A stretch of 56,145 nt of DNA, taken from assembly GCA_009731375.1 (NCBI GenBank), contig BJOX01000145.1, positions 110,973 through 167,117 on the forward strand, given 5' to 3'. The position numbers and the translations under genes are program-made. Shown piece by piece: positions 28,559 to 37,870 of this stretch. The notes below the pieces were generated by a model. The model did no database searches. It was not told where the DNA came from and saw only the letters and a list, made by a program, of their open reading frames with translations. Within the stretch, counting starts at the first letter, position 1. The number at the start of each line of letters is the position of its first letter. The DNA is from Paulinella micropora (lineage: Eukaryota; Cercozoa; Imbricatea; Euglyphida).

Positions 28559-30268
28559 TCAGTACTGCTGGTCGTCCTTAAACACCTTTTCCCAGCCGTC
28601 GATTGCACGCTTGGGTGTGTGCAGCTCCTTCAATGCCACATGCACGTGGAAAATTGCAAACATAATAACGTTCCGAATGTCTGCAGTGAATTTGAGTCTA
28701 TCTTTTTCCAGGCGCTTGAAGGCTGCATCGATCTGACTTCTGAGTAGCTTGGTGGTTTTGTGAAACAACTCTTCGTACTTGCCGTGTCTCACACTTGAAT
28801 GCTCTGATGTGTGGAGACGAGAGTTATCATTGCACGATGTAAATGCAGAAGTAGAGCCAGGAGGAAAATGTAATTTGATGTAAGAGTCAACGATCTCTTG
28901 CTTGAGGACTGGATCCTTGATTGCCTTCACCATACCGCCCTCCCCATCCATTTGAACATACGTTCCCGCGGAATAATCCCGACGTGCTTCCGCCAACTCC
29001 TCCTTGGTTGTAGCAACGTATGGCAGAATCACCTTTCGCCAGTATGTTTGGAAAGCTAACATCTCATTCTTCTCAAGCCTGTCATGAGTCAATATCACCA
29101 AACCAAACTCCTTCAATACCATGGTCTTTACTTCACCGTCCGGAACGGCATTGATCGCTAGCCTGATGCATGCCTTCAAAAAACGACCTGACTTCACGGT
29201 GGCTTGTAACAATTTTACACGAAACTTGTTGTGCCGAAGGAACTCTGTGTCACTCTCGTTCCTAGATCTTGTCAAAGGATTGCAGAGGCGGAACAGTTCT
29301 GCTTCGATCTCATCGTCCGGAACGCGTGGATCTTTTGCAACGGAAATCAGCATTCGGTCTTTCGTGCCTTTTGTCAGTCCACCAATACACAAGATAACAG
29401 GATCAAAGCACAGTGCAAGATTGTCATCGACTATTGGTGTTTTGGCGCTCTCCACAGCAGCAAGCAGAGCGTTCTTCTGCTTGACTTGCCGTTTGGTATA
29501 CTTTTTACCTTCCTTTTGCAGCTCCTTTTTTCTCTCTGCTTCTGCAACATCGTGTTCTGCCAATGCAATTTCCCAATCTTCCTGTGCAAAATTAGGTGCA
29601 GTTGGGTCCAGCCGCCCGCCCGGTTTCATTCCTCGATTTTTGCCAATACAGAATGAGAGTGCATTTCGTAAGTTATTGCGAGCATTCGTCCTCGTGTCTG
29701 TTGTAGTTTGCCCTTCGTTTCTGTTGTATTCTGCACTACTGTGCCAGGCACGCTGTTTCGTTGTTTCAGAGATAGGCCGCGGGCGTGGAAGCTTGCCATC
29801 CTTCTCCCTCAGCTCCGAATCGATCTTCACAAGCTCCTTACCAAACTCAGTCTCGTTGAAAGTCTTATCATTAAGTTGGCGCTCAAGAGTCCTTTGATAC
29901 AAGTGTGTCTTTAGTTCAGCTGATAGGATCGGAGGACAGTGAGCAGGATTTGGTGCAATACTGGCCAGCGCACGTCTGAAGTTGGTTTTCAGAGTGGTAG
30001 CGCCCATTCGTCTACTGTGAGGAAACAACCACCGCTGAATGACAAGTAACATAGTCTTGCGTTTGACTCCGAGCTGCACAAACAAGTCCCAGATAATTTG
30101 TTCTTGTAGAGTAAGCACACGGACTGTTGGATGTCTTGTCTTCGTTTTCTTATTTAGCTGTTTTTCGGCCTGAATGCGCAGCTCTTCTACATCCCGCACG
30201 CGTTTCGAGAATCGGGTCCGATCTTCTGTCTTCTTCCATCCTGGAACACTTATACGTTTGCTTGACAT
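28559..30268 (-). CDS. Unrecognised 569-residue protein, possible transposase
   Basis: The protein starts MSSKRISVPGWKKTEDRTRF, with a basic N-terminal third containing helix-turn-helix-like segments (LTLQEQIIWDLFVQLGVKRK). Acidic residues that could form a DDE/D-type site lie at CFDPVILCIGG, in TYVQMDGEGG and later around NDNSRLHTSEHSS, but the pattern is not diagnostic. Together with the adjacent Cys-cluster protein it resembles a DNA transposon coding unit, the finger being a common C-terminal module of eukaryotic transposases. I found no inverted repeats that would delimit such an element. A host gene or viral gene remains possible. It lies just outside the AT-rich end of element B. Confidence 0.5.
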   Translation of the reverse strand: MSSKRISVPGWKKTEDRTRFSKRVRDVEELRIQAEKQLNKKTKTRHPTVRVLTLQEQIIWDLFVQLGVKRKTMLLVIQRWLFPHSRRMGATTLKTNFRRALASIAPNPAHCPPILSAELKTHLYQRTLERQLNDKTFNETEFGKELVKIDSELREKDGKLPRPRPISETTKQRAWHSSAEYNRNEGQTTTDTRTNARNNLRNALSFCIGKNRGMKPGGRLDPTAPNFAQEDWEIALAEHDVAEAERKKELQKEGKKYTKRQVKQKNALLAAVESAKTPIVDDNLALCFDPVILCIGGLTKGTKDRMLISVAKDPRVPDDEIEAELFRLCNPLTRSRNESDTEFLRHNKFRVKLLQATVKSGRFLKACIRLAINAVPDGEVKTMVLKEFGLVILTHDRLEKNEMLAFQTYWRKVILPYVATTKEELAEARRDYSAGTYVQMDGEGGMVKAIKDPVLKQEIVDSYIKLHFPPGSTSAFTSCNDNSRLHTSEHSSVRHGKYEELFHKTTKLLRSQIDAAFKRLEKDRLKFTADIRNVIMFAIFHVHVALKELHTPKRAIDGWEKVFKDDQQY

Positions 30269-30867
30269 GAAGATGCAGCTTCAGAGCTCCTAGAAAAGAT
30301 ATTTTCGTTATGTTGCAGTCACAAAGCCACAGCTACCATCATAGCAGATTCAAAGGTTCAAAGGCGTGCCTTGAAGCCGCTAAGCATCGATCGCGCGCAG
30401 CTGCTATATCAAAACAACGCCCACCCCTTAGCAAATAAATCCACACCAACTGCTGCTCGCTGGTGAATGCTTACAAGCACGCAGCACGCCGAAACCACTT
30501 TCACAACTTTCAGGCTTATTGTACCTAAAAGTGCACGAAAAACCTGTGACGTGAAAAAACAAAGCTGATGAACTTACTCCTACGGGTCCTACGAATGTCC
30601 CCAGCTACTTACTTTTGCAATCCAACACCTACAGCGAACACAAGCTCAATCAGATCACCTTCACCACCCCTCTGAAACCCAGGACCGACTTAGTAGTATA
30701 GGGTGCCACTTTAAGACAAAATTTGGATACATACAGCCGACGAAACGAAACGGCTCTATCGGCTCTCCTATTCGTCGTCTTAACGGATAGAAAATAACGG
30801 CTATTTAATGGTTATTTCTTAACGGATATATTTTACATTTAAAGATAAATAGAGACACATATATAAG
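30269..30867. other. Region without a recognisable gene, end of element B
   Basis: Composition shifts from balanced to AT-rich at about 30700-30780, which probably marks the far end of element B. Short repeats (CGGCTCT twice, GACGAA/TTCGTC) occur here. No convincing copy of the 11350-11442 terminal block is present. Confidence 0.45.
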
Positions 30868-31380
30868 ATGACGAGATTTAGAATGTCAAGAGGATGTGTT
30901 ATGGTAAAGAATAACGAAACGAGACCAATGGTAAAAGTTCAATGGAGAGGAGGAAAGGTAATGTGCAAGAATTTCTGTATTGGTAAGAGCAAAACAAAAG
31001 AGCAAGCATTAGAAGAAGCAAAGAAGTATCACGAAGAAAAGGTAATACCAAAGTATGAGGAATGTAAGGTAAAATATGATAACGAAACAAAAGCAATCAG
31101 ACAGGAAAGATGCAGAGAGTGGAACCACAAAAATTTTAAGTGCGAATGCGGTGCGGAAATTAATATCGGAAGCAGACTGAGACATATGAAAACACAGAAG
31201 CATATCACGGCGATGTTTACGAAACAACAAAAACCTCCATTACCTCCACGGCCTTCCAAGGAGTATATGGATATGATAAAGTCAAAGGAGCAAATTAAGA
31301 AAGAAGATGATGACAGATGTAATATCTGCGGATATATGGAATTCAACTGCCACTGCGGCTATGGCTATGGTAAGTATTAA
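30868..31380 (+). CDS. AP2-like/zinc-finger protein (element B)
   Basis: This 170-residue protein starts MTRFRMSRGCVMVKNNE. The first part (RPMVKVQWRGGKVMCKNF...KTKEQALEEAKKYHEE) has the strand-strand-helix pattern of AP2-like DNA-binding domains found in viral and phage HNH proteins. A basic linker is followed by a zinc motif (CECGAEIN...HMKTQKH) and a terminal CNICGY...CHCGYGYG. The homologue at 47553-48062 has the same plan at the other end of an element, and the zinc part resembles the tail of the GIY-YIG protein at 11546. A DNA-binding role is likely, but no nuclease residues are visible. It is transcribed towards polB from the element end, so it is a candidate early gene. Confidence 0.65.
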   Translation: MTRFRMSRGCVMVKNNETRPMVKVQWRGGKVMCKNFCIGKSKTKEQALEEAKKYHEEKVIPKYEECKVKYDNETKAIRQERCREWNHKNFKCECGAEINIGSRLRHMKTQKHITAMFTKQQKPPLPPRPSKEYMDMIKSKEQIKKEDDDRCNICGYMEFNCHCGYGYGKY

Positions 31381-31396
31381 GTATCTCCGGAGATAC
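31381..31396. repeat. Palindrome GTATCTCC/GGAGATAC after a stop codon
   Basis: A perfect 16-bp palindrome starts immediately after the TAA of the AP2-like gene. Its arms match the outer part of the TATCTCCAAC...GTTGGAGATA repeats. It may act as a terminator. Confidence 0.65.
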
Positions 31397-31543
31397 CATT
31401 GAATTTCTATTTAAAGACAAGGCATATATTATATATAAGGACACATTATGATATAAAACATATCATAAAGTAAGGACAGCGATACTAGGTAGGGGAGGCT
31501 AGTTATTTTTAATTTCATAAAATTATATTCCACTAATATAAAC

Positions 31544-34500
31544 ATGGAGACACACACGTATAACGGAAAGGTCTACAGGTTGGATAAGTTGATGGAATAT
31601 AAGATAAATTATGAAATTAAACTAGTCAGGGGTCAAGATGTCCTATTTATCAAACCGAAGGTGAGAGGTTATAAGATAGATACACCGACAGCCCAAAACT
31701 ACTTGAACCAAGTAAGAGGTGCGGTATATTTTGAACACAATGCTATTCCAATAGCACCACCTTTACCTACTATTGAAGAGAAAAAAAAAATCAAGGAAAA
31801 TGTCAGAGACTTGATGCGATATGGCAATTACGAAATCAATCGAGACGACAGAAAGGAGCACAAACTTGGAATAAACGAAAGTATTTACAGGGTTGTGTTG
31901 AATGGAAACTTTCGGTCTTTCACTATGCGAGATGTAATAAGATTTATTGAAATCATATTGAACGACTTTTTAAAACGACAGGGGCAAAGAGATAAGGTTG
32001 ATGTAGGTATTGAGTTTGTAGATTATTATGGCAAAGTATCTACAGGACAACATTATGTCAATGAAATCTCGGTTGAAAAAGTTTTAGAAAGATTGTCGTC
32101 AATATTTCAAAGCAACGAAAGTCTTTATATGGATGAAAGTGGCACCAACTTTGATAAATTAAAGTTTGTATTAAAGTCTGTTAAAATGCCTACGGGCGGG
32201 GCAAGGCTACAGGTTTTGAACAAACTTGATGTTTTTAGAAAGAAAGGAGTAATCTGTATTACTAATAGCGATAACTTATGCTTGGCCAGAGCAATCGTTG
32301 TTGTAAAAGCAAAAATTGAAAAACACCAAAAATATTCACAGATTATGCGAGGACGAAAGATACAGCAGGAAATGGCTGAGGCTTTGCACGACGAAGCGAA
32401 AGTCGTTAAGGATGTGTGCGGGCTACCAGAAATTGATACCTTTGCTAGGCACATTAAATATAATTTGGTTATCGTAGAGTTTCCTGACCAAATCGTCTAT
32501 AAGACTAATTTAGTAGATGAGAAAGGCGAACGGCTGACAAACCTTTACATTATGAAAACGGAAGGGCACTACGATGCCATAACCAATATGAAGTCAATGC
32601 TAGGAAAAAAGAATTTCTGTGAGTTATGTCTAAGAGGGTATATGGAAAGACATGCCTGCGACGCCAAATGTAGTATCTGCGAAACCAAGGGATGTAAGGG
32701 AATAAACGACAAGAGCCAGTGGAAAGAATGTGAGAAGTGTAATAGAAAGTTTCCAAACACTGAATGCTTTAATAACCACAGGACAACAAACTGCGATGTT
32801 AAAGCGAAATGTAAATCGTGCGGGCTGAATTACAGGAAGAAAGATGAACACAAATGCGGATATGCGAAATGCCGTAATTGTAAAGAACTGAAACCACTAG
32901 AGCACCAATGTGAAATAGTCCAAAAGGAAATCCTACCGCCGTCAGAACAATACATATTCTTTGACTTTGAAGCGACACAGGACACAGGCGAACACATTGT
33001 TAATCATGCTGAAAGCCAGTATTACGATGCTAAGGAACAGCCAGTCATTCATAAGAACATTCAAGACTTTTGTAATTGGGCTTTTGACACTAAGCACAGC
33101 GGATTTACCTTTATCGCACACAATGCTCGCGGTTATGATTGTCAGTTTATTCTTAAGTGGCTTGTAGATAACAAACAGACACCATTTGTCATTTACCAAG
33201 GCGGTAAGATAATGATGATGACACATAAGAAATACCGCTTCATTGATAGTTTGAGTTTCCTTACGATGCCATTGTCTGACTTTCCAAAGACATTCGGACT
33301 AACGGAACTTAAGAAAGGATACTTTCCGCACTTCTTCAACACAGACAAGAACAAAAACTATGTTGGGGTTATGCCACACAAGAAACATTACGGCTACGAC
33401 ACTATGCGAGGAGATAAGAGAAAGGAGTTTTTAGAATGGTATGAACAACAGGTTAATAATCACAACCACTTTGATATGGCGAAGGAAATCGCTGAGTATT
33501 GTCATAGCGATGTTGATATACTTAGAAAGGGCTGTATAGATTTTAGAAAGCAGTTTCTTGAATTCGGTATTGACCCTTTTCAATATACAACTATTGCGAG
33601 TTGTGTTATGGCTCTGTATCGTGCTAAGTTTATGCCTGTTAATTCAATTGCGGTATTGAAAGCGGAAAAACAAAACAGGATGGCTTCAAGGGCTTGTGTT
33701 GAATGGTTAGCCTACAGAAGCAGACTAGACAAAACCGATATTAAACACGCATTCAACGGAGGTGAAAAAATGTTTCAACTCGGGCAATCTCGTGTGTATG
33801 TAGATGGCTGGGATGAGAAAAACAAAACCGCTTATGAGTTTTACGGGTGTCATTGGCACGGCTGTCAGAAGTGTTGGAACGGCAATGCAATGAATGCCAA
33901 GAAAAATAAGACTATGGGCGAACTATACAAGGAAACAATGAGAAGAGAAAAACAACTGAGCCAACAGGTAAAAGTAATAAGTGTCTGGGAATGTGATTGG
34001 AGCCTGATGAAAACCAGTGAAAGACTGGCCGAGGATACCAACGAACGAATTATGGAACAAGAAGGATTAAACCCACGAGAAGCAATGTTTGGAGGTAGAA
34101 CGAATGCTCTAACATTGTATTGGAAATCACGACACAGCGACGAATACGCGAAATACATTGACATATGCTCACTCTATCCGACCGTTATGTATTATGACCT
34201 TTACCCTAGCGGGCACCACGAAATCATCAGACCAAATGATGATAATCTCCGACATGTCGGAGATAAACGAAAAGATATGCGAAACAAAATCATAAAAAAG
34301 GAATACTTTGGAGTGGCTAAGGTTAAGATGCTACCGCCGAGAGGATTACTACACCCAGTCTTACCAAAAGCGGACAGAGGCAAGATGATGTATTACTTAT
34401 GCGATAAGTGCGGGATGACTGAGCACCACGGAGAATGCAAGCACACCGACAATGAGCGGGCAATAACAGGAACTTGGGCAACTCCAGAAATTTACAAGGC

Positions 34501-35560
34501 CTTAGATAAAGGGTATAAGTTAATGAAAGTATATGAAGTATGGCACTGGAAAGAACAGAGCAGTAGCCTATTCAAAGAATACATAAAGACATTCTTGAAG
34601 GTTAAGCAGGAATCAAGTGGATATCCAGCAGGATGCAATACGGCCGAGGAAAAACAAAACTACATAAGCAGTATGGAAATCAAAATGGGTGTTAAGATGG
34701 ATGAAAACAAAATAGAAGAAAACTCAGGTCGCCGTGCGGTGGCAAAGTTGTGCTTGAACTCCTGGTGGGGTAAGTTTGGAGAGAAGCAGAACAAAAAACA
34801 AAACAAAATGATAAGGGATAAGGAAACCCTATACAAACTAATGAACGATAAATCAGTGGATAACATAAATATTAACATAATCAACGACGAAATAATAGAG
34901 GCCAGTTATGATTTAAAACAGGATGCGGTCAGCGACCCGATTAAGACAAATATTGTAGTTGCTCTATTTACTACCTGCCACGCGAGAATGAGACTTTATG
35001 AGATGATGGACAGACTAGGCAGGAGAATTCTATACCACGATACGGATAGTGTAATATATACCACAGACCTGACGAAAGGCGAAGATGATGTAAAGACGGG
35101 CAAACTACTCGGGGACTGGACAGATGAATTAAAGGGAGCCAAGATAAAGACCTTCGTTGGAGGCGGGGCAAAGTGCTACGGATACTTATTAGATAACGGC
35201 AAAGCCTGTATGAAAGTAAAAGGATTTAGTATGAATTACGAGACGAAGAAGGCCTTAAACTTACCTAATATGTTAAGTGTAATCAGTTGCGGGCTTGGTA
35301 TTAAAAACACAGATTTATTTGAGAAGGGTAAAAATGAACTGGCGGACTTGTTAGAGACTGAGGAAGAATTAAGGATTGCTAAGCGAATTGAGAAGTCTGG
35401 AAAAGTAGTTATAATAGAAAACAACAAGATAACGCGAGACAAACAAAAGAAAAAAATAACAAGCGAATACTTAGAAAAGATATTTAGTTTTACATATACG
35501 AAAAGACAAGTTATCGGAATTGTAGAGAATGCGATTGAAACACAGCCGTTTGGATATTAA
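31544..35560 (+). CDS. polB: Protein-primed family B DNA polymerase (element B, intact)
   Basis: This is a 1338-residue replicative polymerase of the Polinton/adenovirus type. An N-terminal region of about 340 residues precedes a zinc-rich block (about 355-465: CELCLRGYMERHAC, CEKCNRKFP, CRNCKEL). Exonuclease motifs follow: FFDFEATQDTGEH (about 471), FIAHNARGYDCQF (about 525) and YCHSDVDIL (about 651). The Polinton-typical YGCHWHGCQKCW lies at about 768. Polymerase motifs are DICSLYPTVMYYD (A, about 872), RRAVAKLCLNSWWGKFGE (B, about 1066) and YHDTDSVIY (C, about 1163). It replicates the linear genome from protein-primed ends. No lesion is seen, unlike its neighbours, and a palindrome sits inside at 34245. 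An N-terminal remnant of a related copy is at 45804-46495. Confidence 0.95.
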   Translation: METHTYNGKVYRLDKLMEYKINYEIKLVRGQDVLFIKPKVRGYKIDTPTAQNYLNQVRGAVYFEHNAIPIAPPLPTIEEKKKIKENVRDLMRYGNYEINRDDRKEHKLGINESIYRVVLNGNFRSFTMRDVIRFIEIILNDFLKRQGQRDKVDVGIEFVDYYGKVSTGQHYVNEISVEKVLERLSSIFQSNESLYMDESGTNFDKLKFVLKSVKMPTGGARLQVLNKLDVFRKKGVICITNSDNLCLARAIVVVKAKIEKHQKYSQIMRGRKIQQEMAEALHDEAKVVKDVCGLPEIDTFARHIKYNLVIVEFPDQIVYKTNLVDEKGERLTNLYIMKTEGHYDAITNMKSMLGKKNFCELCLRGYMERHACDAKCSICETKGCKGINDKSQWKECEKCNRKFPNTECFNNHRTTNCDVKAKCKSCGLNYRKKDEHKCGYAKCRNCKELKPLEHQCEIVQKEILPPSEQYIFFDFEATQDTGEHIVNHAESQYYDAKEQPVIHKNIQDFCNWAFDTKHSGFTFIAHNARGYDCQFILKWLVDNKQTPFVIYQGGKIMMMTHKKYRFIDSLSFLTMPLSDFPKTFGLTELKKGYFPHFFNTDKNKNYVGVMPHKKHYGYDTMRGDKRKEFLEWYEQQVNNHNHFDMAKEIAEYCHSDVDILRKGCIDFRKQFLEFGIDPFQYTTIASCVMALYRAKFMPVNSIAVLKAEKQNRMASRACVEWLAYRSRLDKTDIKHAFNGGEKMFQLGQSRVYVDGWDEKNKTAYEFYGCHWHGCQKCWNGNAMNAKKNKTMGELYKETMRREKQLSQQVKVISVWECDWSLMKTSERLAEDTNERIMEQEGLNPREAMFGGRTNALTLYWKSRHSDEYAKYIDICSLYPTVMYYDLYPSGHHEIIRPNDDNLRHVGDKRKDMRNKIIKKEYFGVAKVKMLPPRGLLHPVLPKADRGKMMYYLCDKCGMTEHHGECKHTDNERAITGTWATPEIYKALDKGYKLMKVYEVWHWKEQSSSLFKEYIKTFLKVKQESSGYPAGCNTAEEKQNYISSMEIKMGVKMDENKIEENSGRRAVAKLCLNSWWGKFGEKQNKKQNKMIRDKETLYKLMNDKSVDNININIINDEIIEASYDLKQDAVSDPIKTNIVVALFTTCHARMRLYEMMDRLGRRILYHDTDSVIYTTDLTKGEDDVKTGKLLGDWTDELKGAKIKTFVGGGAKCYGYLLDNGKACMKVKGFSMNYETKKALNLPNMLSVISCGLGIKNTDLFEKGKNELADLLETEEELRIAKRIEKSGKVVIIENNKITRDKQKKKITSEYLEKIFSFTYTKRQVIGIVENAIETQPFGY
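34245..34264. repeat. In-frame palindrome in polB (ATCTCCGAC-AT-GTCGGAGAT)
   Basis: A perfect 9-bp inverted repeat is read as LRHVGD just after motif A, between the palm strand and the next conserved block. Its residues echo the YLQxVGD inserts in other genes. Confidence 0.8.
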
Positions 35561-35700
35561 TGATATTGAGTATAGCAAAAACAATATAGGTTTTTGGGTT
35601 ATGAAGTCCAGTTGTTTTGTACTACTTCCAAAACAACAACAACTTCATAATTTTTTTATTTATTTATTTTTTCTATAAAATATATACCATATACTATACT

Positions 35701-35988
35701 ATGACCGCCCTCACCAGACTATGCGAGAAGTTTGAGAAACTCTCTATTGAAAATAAAAAAGAAACATTTTCTCTTACCGATGTTAAAAAGATAATTACTG
35801 ACGAAATCCAAATGATTGAAAAGGCACGGGCAGGCAAGCCAAAGGATACTTTTCCATTTGGTAAGTATAAAGGTAAGAAAATTCAAGATGTTGCGGTTAT
35901 TGACAAACCATACCTTGAATGGGTTATGAAACAGCCTTGGTTTGAGAAATTTACTGACATTAAAAGTGAAGTAAAAAAATACATTTAA
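35701..35988 (+). CDS. Small ExoX-C/DUF3820-like protein (element B)
   Basis: This 95-residue protein starts MTALTRLCEKFEKLS. The C-terminal half FPFGKYKGKKIQDVAVIDKPYLEWVMKQPW is the signature of the small domain found at the C-terminus of exonuclease X and in DUF3820 proteins: a FG(K/R)(Y/H)KG strand followed by a YL.W helix. The domain is thought to bind nucleic acid, and no nuclease domain is attached here. The start is set at 35701 because the upstream frame (from 35617) is A/T low complexity with an ATATACCATATAC block just before this ATG. It forms a tandem pair with the next gene and lies downstream of polB, so a replication accessory role is inferred. Confidence 0.72.
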   Translation: MTALTRLCEKFEKLSIENKKETFSLTDVKKIITDEIQMIEKARAGKPKDTFPFGKYKGKKIQDVAVIDKPYLEWVMKQPWFEKFTDIKSEVKKYI

Positions 35989-36016
35989 TAAAAATTATTT
36001 TGTAGTATATATACCA

Positions 36017-36478
36017 ATGACTGACCTGAGCACCAAACAGGACTACTTGAATGAAATTGAAAAATGGAACCTTGACTGCGAAATAAAAAAGCCGACAATT
36101 AAATGGACTAAGCCTGACATTGTTTCTTTTTATGAACAATATAAACCAAATGTTGGAATTTCCAACATAGATGATAATGTTAAAGTAGTTATCCCGACAA
36201 ATGTTGATTTTCAAGATAAATCAACATTAGAAAACGTGTTGGTTGTGGAAGAAAACACACCATTTACAACAGCAGATTTAAAAGACACTGGAATTACCGA
36301 AATAAAGGCTAATGTAGGCGAAGAGATAGCACAAAATGAAACCGATATTTTTCTACAATATGGTAAGTATAAAAAAATGAAAATTGAAGATGTTGCTAAG
36401 ATTGATAAACCATACCTTGAATATTTAATTCAACAACCTTATTTTAATAACAAAGATGCGGTAAAAAAATATCTCTGA
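36017..36478 (+). CDS. Second ExoX-C/DUF3820-like protein (element B)
   Basis: This 153-residue protein starts MTDLSTKQDYLNEIEKW. Its N-terminal helical part (about 1-45) resembles a small SAP-like or helix-loop module. A variable middle follows, and the C-terminus LQYGKYKKMKIEDVAKIDKPYLEYLIQQPYF is the same domain as in the preceding gene. The phenylalanine of FGKYKG is replaced by Leu-Gln-Tyr. The two genes are 28 bases apart and probably arose by duplication. A GTTGG...CCAAC palindrome (36150-36168) lies in the middle part. The gene is convergent with the 415-residue virion gene and separated from it by a foldback hairpin. Confidence 0.68.
   Translation: MTDLSTKQDYLNEIEKWNLDCEIKKPTIKWTKPDIVSFYEQYKPNVGISNIDDNVKVVIPTNVDFQDKSTLENVLVVEENTPFTTADLKDTGITEIKANVGEEIAQNETDIFLQYGKYKKMKIEDVAKIDKPYLEYLIQQPYFNNKDAVKKYL
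36150..36168. repeat. In-frame palindrome (ATGTTGGAA-T-TTCCAACAT)
   Basis: The 9-bp arms are read as NVGISN. The CCAAC/GTTGG core is shared with the YLQxVGD palindromes, although the arms run the other way. Confidence 0.55.
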
Positions 36479-36480
36479 TT

Positions 36481-36533
36481 GATATTTGAAAATCCACACT
36501 CCCGCTAACGCTCCCGTGTGTTTTTCAAACATC
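36481..36533. repeat. Foldback hairpin between convergent genes (GATATTTGAAAA...TTTTCAAACATC)
   Basis: Twelve-base outer arms and an inner CACAC...GTGTG stem begin 2 bases after a stop codon. It is followed by GTTTTTC, as at 42649. A transcription-end role between convergent genes is plausible. Confidence 0.7.
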
Positions 36534-36570
36534 GTTTTTCTTTTTTTTTCGTTGCTCATAAATATCCACA

Positions 36571-37818
36571 TCAATGGTCTTCTATGAAGTTAGCAATAAT
36601 ATTGATATTTCCTCCTCCACCAGCAGAGACAGACTTCTGCGTAAAAGTTAATACATCACTCGGCGATAGGTAAATATCATAACTTCTAAGATTGATTTGT
36701 TGAGTTGATTGAGAATTAACATATAGTTTAAAAATTGTTGTTCCGTTTGCGATAGCACTCGCCTTTGTGTCAGTATCTACAATTGAATACTTAGAATCAA
36801 CATCTGCAAAACCTGCTCCAGTTAGTGTTCCATTTAATACCATTCTGACGACATTCGACTTAGTATCTTCATTTGTAATACTTATCAAAGTGGGATAAAC
36901 ATTTGAATAATTTGCTAAATTAGCACCTCCCGCATCAAATACCGCTTTGTTTCTTATACTAATAATAGGACTTTCAGTGGTGTTTGCTGCTTTACTTCCT
37001 TCCACTTCGTTTGTTATGCTGGTATTAATAGTATTCGTTCCTTCAATGAATAAACTAGCACTCGCTGTTTTAAGAATTTGTATTCCAGTCTTTGCATCAT
37101 TTCTCATGACAGCTGTAAAAGGTAATGTTGTATTTCGCAGGCTTACACCATTATTAGCATTCGCATACTCAATCATATGAACTAATTGAAATAATCCTGT
37201 TATGGGATTTTCAATATAAAACTTAATAGCACCAAAACCTAAATNNNNNNNNNNCTGAAATTGAATTTGAAATACATTTCCCTTGCTCCAGTCTAAGTCT
37301 GGCATAACATAATTTCCATCGCAAGGGTCGTCCCAATCTACTTGGTCAATATAATCTACAGCACCTCCCGCACAATGCGCGATATTCATTCCTGCTTGAT
37401 TTTTGTAAAAATAAAATCCATCGTTAAAGTCATTTCCTATTCCAATAAATGAATAGTAATCTTTTGTATCATCCGTCGTCCATAGAGCAGTAAATCGGGC
37501 TAGGACACCCATTCCAGTTCTATATTTTATTCTCCTTTTACTTACCAGTCTAGCATCTGCCGTAGCATCAGCAGTTGTTTTCAATTCAGCCATATTATTC
37601 AAAAATGACACAGACGATTTTGTTTCTGTTTTTGTCCATATCCTAGTATTAATGGTATATGGAAAGATTTCTTGTAATACTGGTGTTAATTGACCTACTA
37701 CTGCTTCGCCAAAAGCGGTTTTTGAATTATTTGTTTCAATATTACCATCATATCCAACACTGACGTTTATAAATTCGCCGTCAGGATTTTCTGCGATTAA
37801 ATTTCTCTGGTGGGGCAT
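36571..37818 (-). CDS. Putative virion protein, 415 residues (element B)
   Basis: The protein starts MPHQRNLIAENPDGEFINVSVGYDG. A helical segment is followed by a beta-rich body containing KYRTGMGVLARFTALW, YYSFIGIGNDFNDGFYFY and a C-terminal stretch with NLRSYDIYLSPSDVLTFTQKS. The pattern of alternating beta strands and a GIGN..DGF.F motif recalls lectin-like or receptor-binding domains of phage and large-virus structural proteins. I cannot name a family. It lies directly downstream of the major capsid gene on the same strand, which supports a virion role. Ten N at 37245-37254 leave about four codons unknown, without breaking the frame as written. Confidence 0.6.
   Translation of the reverse strand: MPHQRNLIAENPDGEFINVSVGYDGNIETNNSKTAFGEAVVGQLTPVLQEIFPYTINTRIWTKTETKSSVSFLNNMAELKTTADATADARLVSKRRIKYRTGMGVLARFTALWTTDDTKDYYSFIGIGNDFNDGFYFYKNQAGMNIAHCAGGAVDYIDQVDWDDPCDGNYVMPDLDWSKGNVFQIQFQXXXXLGFGAIKFYIENPITGLFQLVHMIEYANANNGVSLRNTTLPFTAVMRNDAKTGIQILKTASASLFIEGTNTINTSITNEVEGSKAANTTESPIISIRNKAVFDAGGANLANYSNVYPTLISITNEDTKSNVVRMVLNGTLTGAGFADVDSKYSIVDTDTKASAIANGTTIFKLYVNSQSTQQINLRSYDIYLSPSDVLTFTQKSVSAGGGGNINIIANFIEDH
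37245..37254. other. Short assembly gap (10 N)
   Basis: The gap lies inside the 415-residue virion gene. The true gap length is unknown, so the frame across it is an assumption. Confidence 0.98.
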
Positions 37819-37820
37819 CT

Positions 37821-37846
37821 CTGTATATAAACAAAAAATAAATTAA
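37821..37846 (-). promoter_or_regulatory. Putative late promoter of the 415-residue gene
   Basis: On the minus strand the stretch reads TAATTTATTTTTTGTTTATATACAG just before the ATG, matching the AATTATTTTTT(G)TATA blocks upstream of other virion genes. Confidence 0.45.
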
Positions 37847-37870
37847 CTATCAAAAATTAATAATTACCTC

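Noticed and set aside
28362-29914. Plus-strand frames opposite the 569- and 248-residue genes
   Set aside because: They have no start context or conserved pattern and mirror the minus-strand genes.
30700-30800. Inverted copy of the element-end block at the far end of element B
   Set aside because: Only short matches (GACGAA, CGGCTCT) occur; they are too weak to call a terminal inverted repeat.
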